The notes under the pieces are model-generated. The model made no database searches, was not told the DNA's origin, and worked only from the letters and a program-made list of their open reading frames with translations. A stretch of DNA of 64,000 bases from Lachnospiraceae bacterium (GTDB taxonomy: Bacteria; Bacillota; Clostridia; Lachnospirales; Lachnospiraceae): positions 1 to 64,000 of the forward strand of contig CAJTDB010000001.1 in NCBI GenBank assembly GCA_910574965.1, in the 5' to 3' direction. How positions within the stretch are numbered: position 1 is the stretch's first letter; every line of letters begins with the position of its first letter. A program made the position numbers and the translations under genes. Below are positions 56,071 through 64,000 of the stretch, piece after piece.

Positions 56071-56326
56071 ATGTCAACATTGCAGAATCAGATTACACAC
56101 AATCTCTGGAAGGACTTTCGGATGACAGCCTGCGCTTTATTCTTGATATGATACAGCGCTTTGTGCTGCAATCAGAATCAAGGAGTGTGAGTATAAATTA
56201 TGGCGCTGCCACACAGGGCAAAAACGCAGGCTTGGAAGTATGAAAGGGCAGAAATTTATTGCGGATGGTCATGATATAGACGAGTGCAATGATGAAATAG
56301 CCAGATTATTTGAGGGGGATGGTTGA
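56071..56326 (+). pseudogene. Frameshifted antitoxin-like remnant
   Basis: An ATG with AAAGGTGG upstream opens MSTLQNQIT, but the related frame jumps: LEGLSDDSLRFILDMIQRF is in the next frame, and KGQKFIADGHDIDECNDEI ending at 56326 in a third. The three pieces in order look like a short helical antitoxin-type protein with a KG-x-x-(L/F)IADGxD tail. At least two frameshifts make it non-functional. Confidence 0.5.
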
Positions 56327-56367
56327 TGATGAGAAGTCAAAAGGACGTAAAGCCAAGTTGTTTTTTT

Positions 56368-56392
56368 CGGCATCCATAGGGGATGCCGTTTT
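56368..56392 (+). terminator. Intrinsic terminator before the immunity-like island
   Basis: CGGCATCC (56368-56375) pairs perfectly with GGATGCCG (56381-56388), followed by TTTTT. Confidence 0.75.
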
Positions 56393-56457
56393 TGCATTAT
56401 TGGATAGCCCTGACAAAATTGGATACTTCAGTAAAGGTAATAAGGAGAAACAGTAAC

Positions 56458-56631
56458 ATGAAAAATTTTAAGAATTATACACCGGAAATATATGCGACAT
56501 CTGATTTTCAAAAAATTGAAGAAGGGATTTATAAAACAAAATGTCTATATAATGTCAGTGATAAAGGTGTTTTTGTTACAGATTTTTATGAGCAGTTAAA
56601 TGAGACAAGTGAAACCATTGGATTATTTTGA
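56458..56631 (+). CDS. 57-residue hypothetical protein
   Basis: A small acidic protein (MKNFKNYTPEIYATSDF start, ETIGLF end) with no membrane helix. AAGGAG lies 11 bases before the ATG. Its last four bases overlap the TTG start of the next gene, so the pair is coupled. Not recognised. It may be an N-terminal partner or a separated part of the SUKH-like protein. Confidence 0.55.
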   Translation: MKNFKNYTPEIYATSDFQKIEEGIYKTKCLYNVSDKGVFVTDFYEQLNETSETIGLF

Positions 56632-57140
56632 AAATAGAACCGCTGAACTTACCAGCAGAAACATTTGAATTTTTGACGAAGACAGGGTTTCCGTTCCACG
56701 CGGGTTATGAAATTACTTCAAATGCGCCGCTAACATTTTTTGATATGCCCTACATAAAAAAGCACGCCCATCTGCAAAATACTTTTTTGGACATTGCATC
56801 AATGGATATGATGGGGGAGCTGACGATTGATATGAAAACACAGGAAGTTTATCAAATACAAAAAGGGCGTGCAGACAGATGGGGAAACTCTGTAGAAATA
56901 CCAGTTTTTGCAAATGACAGCATTGGCCAGTTTATTGATTGTCTGGGAATATGGCTCTCTTTTTATCAACAGCTTCGGGATGAGGTTGATAAGGATCTGG
57001 CCATAAACCCAAAGTTCAGCCTTTTTGACCATAAAGAAATGTATGAGCCAATTTTAAATAAGCTGAAAGAAATTGATCCGGAATCTGTAAAATGGCGAAA
57101 ATACTTCTGGCGCAGAATGTGCGAGCCGGACATTCTATAA
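56628..57140 (+). CDS. SUKH-like (SMI1/KNR4 superfamily) immunity-type protein
   Basis: A 170-residue protein with a SUKH-4-like start: LPAETFEFLTKTGFP (residues 8-22), then FFDMPYI, and a C-terminal helix with KEIDPESVKW. SUKH proteins neutralise toxins delivered by contact-dependent and polymorphic toxin systems. The likely start is the TTG at 56628, coupled to the previous stop. No toxin gene is near, so it would act against toxins of other cells or be a relic of a lost pair. Confidence 0.55.
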   Translation: MKIEPLNLPAETFEFLTKTGFPFHAGYEITSNAPLTFFDMPYIKKHAHLQNTFLDIASMDMMGELTIDMKTQEVYQIQKGRADRWGNSVEIPVFANDSIGQFIDCLGIWLSFYQQLRDEVDKDLAINPKFSLFDHKEMYEPILNKLKEIDPESVKWRKYFWRRMCEPDIL

Positions 57141-57335
57141 ATAACGGGAGGAACGAATATGAAATATGACTTATCTGCTGTCGAAATGTTAAAAATGCTG
57201 GGTTATGACCAGCTACAGGAAATGATAGACGACCGTAAAGGCCGTTGGTCAAAGCGTCCTGGCAGGTGTTTGTGTCCTGTTGTATGTGGCGGCGTGGTGC
57301 GTGACAGGCGGCATGAAAAGGAGAATGGGTCAGAT

Positions 57336-58139
57336 ATGAAAATAAATATTGTGCGCCATATTGTTTCTTTATGCTGGGTAACAATGGTTGTTCTATTATT
57401 GACTGGCTGTAATCCGGCAGCAGGTGCAACAGAATATGAAGTAATATATCCGTCTGGTTATAGCAGAGATTCCTATGCTTATGATGAAAAATCTCCCATT
57501 GAGGGAAGTTCTTGTTATCTTCAATGGGAAAAAGCGGATGATTACGAGAAAACCTATGATTACGATATACATATCCTGGATGAGAATGATTCGGTATTGT
57601 ATCGTTATCCTGATGTGGGAAGCAAGGCGATGCGTGGGAACATACAGGAAGATAGTAAAACCTGGGTTTGTGCGGAACATTGGACGGCGCCCCACCACAA
57701 TGGCTATGTGGAAGGCTGGCTGAAAGAAAGCAATCTGCTCTTGATTGATTTGAGTGATGGCGAGATACTGTTTCAGGACAAGGCAGGAGAAAATGAATTT
57801 TACATCACCACATATGGAACACGATGCTATTTCTATTTTCCTGGAAAAGAAGAAAGCGGGAAGCTGTTTGGATTGATAAAGATACCAGCGGAAAATGCGG
57901 TAATTTATTACCGGGATATTTCGGACTGGACACAGAAACACATGGTTTACACTTTTGATTATGTGGCAGAGCCTGATATTGATACAAGTAATGGGGTTAA
58001 AACGCGCGTTAAATTTTATATATATGAAAACCAGCTTAAAGTGGCATGGACATCCTTTGAACCTGTTGGTGATGGGCATTGGGAGTACCTGGAGAAAAAG
58101 GCTTATGAAATCCCAATTACTGAAAATGCTGACGAGTGA
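57336..58139 (+). CDS. Putative lipoprotein, with in-frame upstream extension
   Basis: A 267-residue lipoprotein: short basic start, hydrophobic core, lipobox LLTGC (Cys25) and a strand-rich Tyr/Asp/Trp-rich exterior domain with no family I recognise. AAAGGAG lies 12 bases before this ATG. The same frame is open back to an ATG at 57159, which has an excellent GGGAGG; its first 30 codons (MKYDLSAVEMLKMLGYDQLQ) look like the start of a different protein. The upstream part is probably a truncated gene fused in frame by deletion. Confidence 0.65.
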   Translation: MKINIVRHIVSLCWVTMVVLLLTGCNPAAGATEYEVIYPSGYSRDSYAYDEKSPIEGSSCYLQWEKADDYEKTYDYDIHILDENDSVLYRYPDVGSKAMRGNIQEDSKTWVCAEHWTAPHHNGYVEGWLKESNLLLIDLSDGEILFQDKAGENEFYITTYGTRCYFYFPGKEESGKLFGLIKIPAENAVIYYRDISDWTQKHMVYTFDYVAEPDIDTSNGVKTRVKFYIYENQLKVAWTSFEPVGDGHWEYLEKKAYEIPITENADE

Positions 58140-58216
58140 GCCAAAAGCGCAGATGAGGTGATACAGACTATAGTGGACAAGTTTGTTTGCGGTTGCCTGG
58201 CCTATAAATAAAGAGA

Positions 58217-58408
58217 ATGGCAAATAGAAATATAGATTGTATGTGTAAAATATTTCAGAATGCTGATAGCATTTATGTGGAAAGTTTCAGGTTATCTGGT
58301 GTAATTCAGATAAATACGGGTAGACAGCTGATTAACATGGCTCTTATGGGAGCGCTTGAATTTGATAAGAGCGACCAGGAGTTTATTCAAACACGGATGG
58401 ATAGGTAA
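58217..58408 (+). CDS. 63-residue hypothetical protein
   Basis: A short polar protein (MANRNIDCMCKIFQNAD start, EFIQTRMDR end), no membrane helix. The ribosome binding site is weak (AAAGAG). Not recognised; it may be the N-terminal remainder of a larger immunity-type gene. The stretch 58409-58570 after it holds nothing recognisable. Confidence 0.4.
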   Translation: MANRNIDCMCKIFQNADSIYVESFRLSGVIQINTGRQLINMALMGALEFDKSDQEFIQTRMDR

Positions 58409-58572
58409 TGACAGCGATGGATTTTTACCTGTTTTTGATGCAGCAAATATTTCATCATTTTCCTATTAGAGATTTCAGGACATGGCTTTTTTGCCGAAGT
58501 GAGTAAACCAAAAACACAGATAAGTACAGAGTATAATAACAGGACAAGACAAAGTATGGATGTGGTTTGAAA

Positions 58573-58959
58573 ATGGGAAAACAAATCAACTATTGGCTAA
58601 AATATGAAGAATTTTTACAAATTGCACAGACAGCATTAGACTTTGGATGCGTCATCATTAAGCCGGATTCGGGGAAAAGAAAGTATGGGCAGACTTTAGA
58701 CATAATTACAGAGGATAAGTGTCGTTATTACTTTTATTTGCCAGAGGCCGGGACATTGATGTCGCAGCAAATTCCATTCCAGAGTGAACAAATGATAGGA
58801 TATAATGCGGCAGGTAATACGGTAATTGAGGCAGGCTTTTCTTTTATATATGACAATAAAAAGGAAATTACAAGAAGCCGCTTATTTGTAATCTCCGGAT
58901 ATTATAATGAAACGGGAGAATACATTGCAAGACCAAAATGTTTAACCCAAACATATTAA
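58573..58959 (+). CDS. 128-residue hypothetical, immunity-like size
   Basis: A soluble alpha/beta protein (MGKQINYWLKYEEFLQIAQ start; IIKPDSGKRKYGQTLDII, FVISGYYNETGEYI). Not recognised. The ATG at 58573 is preferred to the TTG at 58567; neither has a strong ribosome binding site. It is one of the same-strand small genes of the island. Confidence 0.55.
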   Translation: MGKQINYWLKYEEFLQIAQTALDFGCVIIKPDSGKRKYGQTLDIITEDKCRYYFYLPEAGTLMSQQIPFQSEQMIGYNAAGNTVIEAGFSFIYDNKKEITRSRLFVISGYYNETGEYIARPKCLTQTY

Positions 58960-59165
58960 AAATTGGTTCACATTGTAAAAAGAATAGCTCCCTATACAGA
59001 GATAACAGACCATATCATCAGTACTCAAAATAATGACTATTTACAGCAAAGAGAATGGATACATAAAGAATATATATCCGCATCCTGTTTGAAATTGAAA
59101 GCATCAAAGAATTATAAACTGGTCTGAGCCTAAAAATTTGAAAAAATATGGAGGAGATTTCGGAT

Positions 59166-59657
59166 ATGATAAAAATGAAAACACTGGCCTTTATGACAAT
59201 ACTGATGCTGGCATTAACCGGATGCGGAAAAGAAGAACAGGAACCATTAAGAATATATTCTTTTAGCGGAGAGAATGGACAGTTTGCAGTGTCCAATGGC
59301 ATTATTGTTTTGAATGGTTCAGAGGAAATTTTCTCTGGTGGTGATTTAAAAGCAGCTGATAAGTCTTTCCTTGATATTACGTCATACTCAACCACATTTT
59401 ACACGATATCCGGCAGTGAAAAGAATGTGATTCTTTCCAATAGTGTGACAGATACGACAGGAGGTACAGTCAATGTTTCCGGTGATTTGGGGCAGATATC
59501 GGGGGACAGTACACTTAGGAGAATAAAAATAGATGATACAAATGATTTGAATGGTACGCTTTACTTTGAACTTACTACGAAAGATAAGTATGGTACGGAA
59601 AATGTATATCAGCTGCAGATGGCTTTAACAGAAATAACAAAAAACGACGGAAATTAA
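59166..59657 (+). CDS. Small lipoprotein
   Basis: A 163-residue lipoprotein: MIKMK, hydrophobic core and lipobox LALTGC (Cys near 19), then a Ser/Thr/Gly-rich beta-type domain (SGSEKNVILSNSVTD, NVSGDLGQISGDS). Family not recognised. GGAGGAG lies 9 bases before the ATG at 59166. Confidence 0.68.
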   Translation: MIKMKTLAFMTILMLALTGCGKEEQEPLRIYSFSGENGQFAVSNGIIVLNGSEEIFSGGDLKAADKSFLDITSYSTTFYTISGSEKNVILSNSVTDTTGGTVNVSGDLGQISGDSTLRRIKIDDTNDLNGTLYFELTTKDKYGTENVYQLQMALTEITKNDGN

Positions 59658-59726
59658 ATTCGGACTGCTTTCTGTTTATTGAGAATTAAGAAAACAGGAA
59701 TCCAAGAATGAAGGGGAGATTAAACA

Positions 59727-59957
59727 ATGGCAGATCAGATATTTGGCGAATTACGATATGAGGATGATTATGGCTGGTGGGGGAAGCATACACTGGAGTT
59801 CGGTGGGAATTTACATACTGTGGATATATTGATACATGATGACGGAGAAAAAGTAATTTCCCTAAAACAGAAAGAAACATATGAGTGCTTTCTAAAGAAA
59901 TGGTCAGTGTTGCAGGAAGATTTGATAGCTCACGATTTGTGGAGGTTTCAGTTATGA
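59727..59957 (+). CDS. DUF6985-like short protein
   Basis: A 76-residue protein beginning IFGELRYEDDYGWWGKHTLEF, the style of the N-terminal part of DUF6985/DUF2004-like proteins, which occur among immunity genes. Those are usually longer (about 140-170 residues), so this may be a truncated copy. GGGGAG lies about 10 bases upstream. Its stop overlaps the next ATG (ATGA). Confidence 0.5.
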   Translation: MADQIFGELRYEDDYGWWGKHTLEFGGNLHTVDILIHDDGEKVISLKQKETYECFLKKWSVLQEDLIAHDLWRFQL

Positions 59958-60115
59958 GGACAATGATTTCCAGTGTGATAATTGTAATTGTTGCGGTTAT
60001 TGATTTTTTCATGGGGGCAGGAATGAATCAGGCTATGGGTGGCGCAATGCTGTTTGCGACAATCGCAGGTTTTGCTTGTACAATCCAGGCTATTGAGAGC
60101 AAGAAAAATCAGTAA
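59954..60115 (+). CDS. 53-residue membrane protein
   Basis: A small protein with two hydrophobic helices (about 4-20 and 25-45; SSVIIVIVAVIDFFMGAG, AMLFATIAGFACTI). GGAGG lies 8 bases before the ATG, which overlaps the preceding stop, so translation is coupled. Not recognised. Confidence 0.6.
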   Translation: MRTMISSVIIVIVAVIDFFMGAGMNQAMGGAMLFATIAGFACTIQAIESKKNQ

Positions 60116-60169
60116 CGTTGAGCTGGTTAAAAACCGTAAGTATCTGCTTTTTATGCGAGGTCATTTATT

Positions 60170-60435
60170 ATGAAAAAAAGCTCTCGCTAATTTTAATAAT
60201 AATCTTTATCTTGGCAGCTGCCGCTTGCGGAACGTCCAGTGGTGGTGGCGGAGAATCGAAAGTGGGCGGAGACGAAACAGCCACATTCCAGGCGGCTATA
60301 TTAGAAATACAGGATGGATATTATCTTGTGGAGCCGGAAGTTGGCGATGTTCTGGAAATTGAATATGATGGTTCGATTGCGGAATCGTATCCTGCACAAA
60401 TTACGAAAGTTTATAGTATTCGTGTGGCCGAATAA
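60170..60435 (+). CDS. Small lipoprotein gene out of frame at a 7-A tract
   Basis: An ATG at 60170 with GAGGTC 9 bases upstream is followed by seven A residues (60173-60179) and reaches a stop after six codons. With one extra A the frame becomes MKKKLSLILIIIFIL-AAAAC, a perfect lipoprotein signal, and continues to 60435. The mature part (ATFQAAILEIQDGYYLVEP...) resembles DUF3221-type small domains. The downstream frame as it stands is open from a TTG at 60118, which is not a convincing start. Slippage-based expression, a recent mutation or a sequencing error are all possible. Confidence 0.55.
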
Positions 60436-60508
60436 TGGAATAACAAAATTGTGAAAAAACCAACTGATAGTATCAAAAAATTATTGTAGCAGGCAAGGAG
60501 GAAAAAAC

Positions 60509-61060
60509 ATGGATGTCCTGAATTTAGCAGAGCTGCTCTTATCTCCTGATGAGAAAAATGAGTTACACAATTCGATGGAACTGTTGGAACAGTCAGACCA
60601 CTCCGCATTTTATGAGAAAGATCAGAGTATTATCCAAAGCATTTTATTTCTTGAAACACTGGAAGAATTTTTGGACTTTTCAAAGGAAAATGAGCTGGAT
60701 GCGGAATGTTTTTGTGCTGCTTTTCTCTGCGCTTACGGTTACGGTATTCAGATCGGCGGCTATGAGGATGATCTGACACATATTTTAACGGAGTTTTTCC
60801 ATACACAGGGAATAGAATATCCGGAAATTTCAGAGATTGTCCATAAAGAAAAGATATACACGGATTGCAGCGATTATGATAATTTCAAAAAATCTATGAC
60901 CACAATAAACCAGGTTTTGGATTCGCATGGGATGCGGCTGATCGTGCTGGAAGATTATATTTACTGCGATTGTGAATACACAGTGCTGAGAGTGGACAAG
61001 ACACTTGCTGAAAATGTGCTTTCCACATGGAGCAGTGACAATTTTGAAATTTACTTGTGA
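60509..61060 (+). CDS. 183-residue soluble hypothetical protein
   Basis: An acidic, mainly helical protein (MDVLNLAELLLSPDEKNEL start; CDCEYTVLRVDK near the end) with no signal or membrane helix. It resembles DUF6630-type proteins in size and style, but I am not sure. AAGGAGG lies 7 bases before the ATG. Part of the island of small same-strand genes. Confidence 0.65.
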   Translation: MDVLNLAELLLSPDEKNELHNSMELLEQSDHSAFYEKDQSIIQSILFLETLEEFLDFSKENELDAECFCAAFLCAYGYGIQIGGYEDDLTHILTEFFHTQGIEYPEISEIVHKEKIYTDCSDYDNFKKSMTTINQVLDSHGMRLIVLEDYIYCDCEYTVLRVDKTLAENVLSTWSSDNFEIYL

Positions 61061-61119
61061 GTGTATATTTGATATTTGAAATTTTTACATATTGCAAATA
61101 AAAATTTGGAGTACAAGTT

Positions 61120-61566
61120 ATGGAACATAAATGTCATGATATCACATTAACTTTTTTGAACGAGGGTGAGTCTGTATGCAGAGAAATTGATTTTCATGTA
61201 GATGTACCACATGAAATTAAAAGTTATATAGACGCTGAAACTCTTCTTGGGTTTGCTGCTGTCTATGGCGATGATGAATGGGCAATAGATGTATCCTTTG
61301 AAGGGAAATCTTCGTATATCGTGATCATAGAAATAGCAACAGGAATAACATATACATTTCTAAATCCGCAGTATTCAGACTTGCTTGAGCATTACAAATC
61401 AACCCATAATGCTTTCGTATGTTCAAATATGGACGAATTTGAGCAGGACGAAAAAAACAGAGAGGCATTAACAACATTTGAAATAAATGGAGAAGACTGT
61501 CCATTGTTTCATGTTTGTGATAATAAACATGATTTATCTCTACCAATAGTCATGAAAACGGATTGA
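61120..61566 (+). CDS. 148-residue soluble hypothetical, immunity-like
   Basis: An acidic protein (pI-lowering Asp/Glu throughout), with DEWAIDVSFEGKSSYIVIIE near 49 and no signal peptide. Not recognised. Small acidic singletons of this size are usual for immunity proteins. TTGGAG lies upstream of the ATG. Confidence 0.55.
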   Translation: MEHKCHDITLTFLNEGESVCREIDFHVDVPHEIKSYIDAETLLGFAAVYGDDEWAIDVSFEGKSSYIVIIEIATGITYTFLNPQYSDLLEHYKSTHNAFVCSNMDEFEQDEKNREALTTFEINGEDCPLFHVCDNKHDLSLPIVMKTD

Positions 61567-61609
61567 TGCTGCAACAAACAACTTAAAAGATAAAAAACGG
61601 AGGCACCTG

Positions 61610-62482
61610 ATGAAACGCTGTATAATCTGCAAAAAAGAAATCATTGAATTTGGTGAAAAATACATTGCTGGTTTTCAATCTATCTTTCCCCCGAAAGAAT
61701 TTGATAAAGCCTGCTACTTTGTCCTGCGGGATGGGAGCAGCGGCCCGTATTACCCATTTGCACAGCGAAGCGAAATGGGCAGCTTCCGGCATCTGCGTAT
61801 AGAACGTGGATTCTGGAATGAACAAATCCATCTGCGGCTCAACAATGTTTATGTTAGTTATCTTAAGTACGATTGGAGTGCGGCCATGTGTACTTACAAG
61901 GTGTCAAACTACTCCGGTTATGGCAGGCTTTCCAGTATCTCCGAAAAATATACGGTCTGTTCGCCGTGGTTTGATACGGGGAATGACAAAGACAGCCTGC
62001 AAAATGGCCTTGCTGAATTAGGCGCATGGTATGTTGAACATTTGCCGGAGATAAACCTATCCTATGAAAAACAGCAGACATGGCTGGACAAAGACTACCA
62101 GGACGCCAAAATAACCAGGGCTTATTTGGATGAACATTTATCCGAATTGACGGAAACGGAAATTTTTGAATTGTATCGAACGGTTGACCGTCTTGCTGGT
62201 GAGTATGAGAAGTCTGATATGAAAAACCGAAAGAACTCCCTGGGGTATAGTGCCGCACTTTCGGACTTTAATGATTTTTGCTATGTCAAGTTTCCACCTA
62301 AGATCAATCATTGGGTGGACGAACTAAGTGAGATGATGCTGTTAAAGAAGGTTGTAAAAGGCATAGATATAGATTATGCTCGTTCCTTTGCCATAAAAAC
62401 TCTGCTGTACCTTTTCCATGACAGCCAGGAAGCAAATTATCCTGCAATACTGAAACATGAAGAGCTATGGAAATATCAGTAG
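61610..62482 (+). CDS. 290-residue hypothetical with N-terminal CxxC
   Basis: A soluble protein starting MKRCIICKKEI, a lone zinc-knuckle-like CxxC, followed by an aromatic beta-rich part (30-130) and a helical C-terminal half (YEKQQTWLDKDYQDAK; ELYRTVDRLAGEY). No family is recognised. CGGAGG lies upstream. It is the largest gene of the island. Confidence 0.65.
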   Translation: MKRCIICKKEIIEFGEKYIAGFQSIFPPKEFDKACYFVLRDGSSGPYYPFAQRSEMGSFRHLRIERGFWNEQIHLRLNNVYVSYLKYDWSAAMCTYKVSNYSGYGRLSSISEKYTVCSPWFDTGNDKDSLQNGLAELGAWYVEHLPEINLSYEKQQTWLDKDYQDAKITRAYLDEHLSELTETEIFELYRTVDRLAGEYEKSDMKNRKNSLGYSAALSDFNDFCYVKFPPKINHWVDELSEMMLLKKVVKGIDIDYARSFAIKTLLYLFHDSQEANYPAILKHEELWKYQ

Positions 62483-62535
62483 ATTTTATGTTGATGGACT
62501 ACCCTCACGACTAAGCGTAATTATAAGAGGACAGG

Positions 62536-63150
62536 ATGATGAGAAAACCCACAGATGATATTGCAAACTGGCGATTACAGCAGGAGAATACATCAAAACC
62601 ATTCCCATATGTTTTTCCACAGATGCCGCCCCGGTTCCGGCGGTGCTGTGCCTTTGCGAAAGCAGTATTTTTGATACAATGGGGATGTTTTGCCGTTTTT
62701 GGTGTCTGCAGTATGGTGCTGTTCATTCCCGTGGTTATTTGGGGCAGGAACATGGGAATGAGCGCCATGATAGAGAACAGACCGTTTTTGGCGTTTTTCG
62801 TTGTGGTGGCTGCCATATCACTTCTGATTTTTTTTGCGGCTGTTCCGTTTGGTTTTACTCCAAAACTTTTTTGGCGGTGTCCTTGCTGCGGACATCCATT
62901 TCCATATTATGTTCCGAAACGAGGGGATAATCTGAAAGAAAAGGAATGTTTGCGGAGCATAGAGGGGCGGCATATCAAATATGTGAAGCTGAAATTTTGT
63001 CCGCTGATCATTCCGTCAATCTGTCCGGAGTGCAAATGTAAGTTTTTTGAAATGGCTTATGATCTACAAAACCGTATTAGAGGAGATTGTAGAGCAATTT
63101 CTTTCCCTGACACAAGCGCAATTTACAAAGAAACGCAGTGGGGAGAATGA
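62536..63150 (+). CDS. Membrane protein with zinc-ribbon-like CPxC motifs
   Basis: A 204-residue protein with two membrane helices (about 45-67 and 80-105) and a cytoplasmic tail holding CPCC (near 116) and CPEC (near 161), which could form a zinc ribbon. Function unknown. AGAGGACAGG precedes a double ATG. Its last 104 bases are overlapped by the next reading frame, so one of the two gene ends is likely altered. Confidence 0.65.
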   Translation: MMRKPTDDIANWRLQQENTSKPFPYVFPQMPPRFRRCCAFAKAVFLIQWGCFAVFGVCSMVLFIPVVIWGRNMGMSAMIENRPFLAFFVVVAAISLLIFFAAVPFGFTPKLFWRCPCCGHPFPYYVPKRGDNLKEKECLRSIEGRHIKYVKLKFCPLIIPSICPECKCKFFEMAYDLQNRIRGDCRAISFPDTSAIYKETQWGE

Positions 63151-63853
63151 CGCTTATGTCAATCGGAGAAACATTCGCGGCGGGTGGAAAAAAGTTTTTC
63201 ATCGAGCGTTTGATAATTTTGACGACTCGAATATTTTGATATTGGACAACTGTACGCCCCAGCAGTTACAGACAATTTATACCTGTATTAAGCTGACTAA
63301 TTATAGAGGTTCCTCCCATTTTGTGTACAGCTATCTCTATTTTCAGTTCCCTCTGGATATAGAATGGTCAACTGTCTATCAATTTATGGAGTACGTAAAC
63401 AGCAAACTGATGATCTGTTACGCCAGTGCGGGATATGAGATGGCGTTCAATGACCTCTGTCCTAAAAGTTCAGGGTACGGCGTGAGAGCCTTGAATCAGC
63501 TAAAGTATGTCAACAGCGGATATACAGAATGGGATGATCTTTGCTTAAGTACACGTTTTGGTGTTCCATGCCCGAATTTTATACAAATCCTATGCTCAGA
63601 ATTGACGCAAAAAATGGCATCTGAAATTCCTGATGAGCTACATGGAAAATTAGTAAATACCAATCTGTTTCTTGACATTCTTGATCGGAAATCTGAAAAA
63701 ATGCCTGAGCCGGCATTGGAACAGATAAAATCCCGGTATCAAAAACTGTATTGGCTGCTGAAGCCACTCCTTGTGTCGCCCGAACGGTCTATGTTTATGA
63801 AAAAAGAGGATTGGGAGAAGCGTCTAAGGAGGTTTGAAGAAATACAATCATAA
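63047..63853 (+). CDS. DUF3396-like (type VI immunity family) protein
   Basis: A protein of up to 268 residues with the style of DUF3396/type VI immunity proteins: YSYLYFQFPLDIEW, then ICYASAGYEMAFND and a C-terminal helical end. The start is uncertain: ATGs at 63047 and 63059 lie inside the previous gene and have no ribosome binding site, and the true N-terminus may be lost or may begin in the previous frame. The family neutralises effectors of neighbours; no effector is encoded here. Confidence 0.55.
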   Translation: MKWLMIYKTVLEEIVEQFLSLTQAQFTKKRSGENDAYVNRRNIRGGWKKVFHRAFDNFDDSNILILDNCTPQQLQTIYTCIKLTNYRGSSHFVYSYLYFQFPLDIEWSTVYQFMEYVNSKLMICYASAGYEMAFNDLCPKSSGYGVRALNQLKYVNSGYTEWDDLCLSTRFGVPCPNFIQILCSELTQKMASEIPDELHGKLVNTNLFLDILDRKSEKMPEPALEQIKSRYQKLYWLLKPLLVSPERSMFMKKEDWEKRLRRFEEIQS

Positions 63854-63880
63854 TTTCAAGTTTACAAGGGAGTGTGTTAC

Positions 63881-64000
63881 GTGAAAGTGAGTCATTATTT
63901 ATCCGGTGCAGTAAGACAATTCTCGTATTGGTTTGCGCATGGGACATTAGGATATCCTATTTTAGAGGGAATTGATTATTTGAATGAATTAGAGGAAGAC
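63881..64000 (+). CDS. Partial gene at right edge
   Basis: A GTG at 63881 with AAGGGAG 10 bases upstream opens a frame that runs off the window after 40 codons (VKVSHYLSGAVRQFSYWF...). The frame has no stop. Not enough is visible for a family. It continues the series of small same-strand genes. Confidence 0.5.
   Translation, partial: MKVSHYLSGAVRQFSYWFAHGTLGYPILEGIDYLNELEED

Overview
The window looks like a chromosomal segment of a low-to-mid GC Firmicute of the class Clostridia, most likely a Lachnospiraceae-type gut anaerobe. The basis is gene content and style: a PolC-type replicase, IspG, GlyA, an HPr-like protein, a BlaR1/BlaI-type pair, Lac-family PTS genes, AGGAGG-type ribosome binding sites and B. 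subtilis-type LexA boxes. No rRNA, tRNA or CRISPR array was seen. This is inference from families, not a database match.

Layout. 1-7 kb: a divergently transcribed partial gene, then a three-gene SMC-ATPase operon of the Wadjet (JetABC) type with no visible jetD nuclease gene. 7-15 kb: small housekeeping enzymes, then a DNA-repair neighbourhood. This holds a radical SAM protein and its partner behind a promoter with two LexA boxes, and an XPD/DinG-like helicase with an N-terminal nuclease-like domain behind a promoter with a near-match box. A third perfect box lies upstream of a LysR regulator. 15-19 kb: an M56 metallopeptidase/BlaI pair followed by a secreted PPC-domain protein and an unknown protein. 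19-33 kb: core genes: glyA, a predicted tRNA methyltransferase, Na/Pi cotransporter-PhoB-PhoR, and a folA-ftsW-ispG-polC block. 33-41.5 kb: a beta-glucoside locus with two RpiR regulators, two GH1 enzymes, PTS IIB-IIC-IIA and a ROK kinase.

41.5-64 kb is accessory and visibly worn. It has a transposase remnant, a truncated response regulator, an ABC exporter whose second permease gene is reduced to its two ends, a WYL regulator/GyrI-like pair sharing a palindromic operator, a LytTR/GHKL two-component system with an ABC transporter, a rhodanese/CoA-disulfide reductase pair, and gene remnants between these cargo blocks. From 56.4 kb to the right edge there is a tandem, same-strand series of small unrelated genes (SUKH-like, DUF6985-like, DUF3396-like, lipoproteins) that resembles an orphan immunity-gene island; no toxin gene is visible.

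The most interesting points are: the SOS-controlled radical SAM pair; the jetABC operon with a D-N Walker B; the M56 protein whose sensor is a small Cys/His-rich ectodomain; the immunity-like island; a lipoprotein gene put out of frame by a 7-A tract; and regulatory sites in repeated copies that link regulators to targets.
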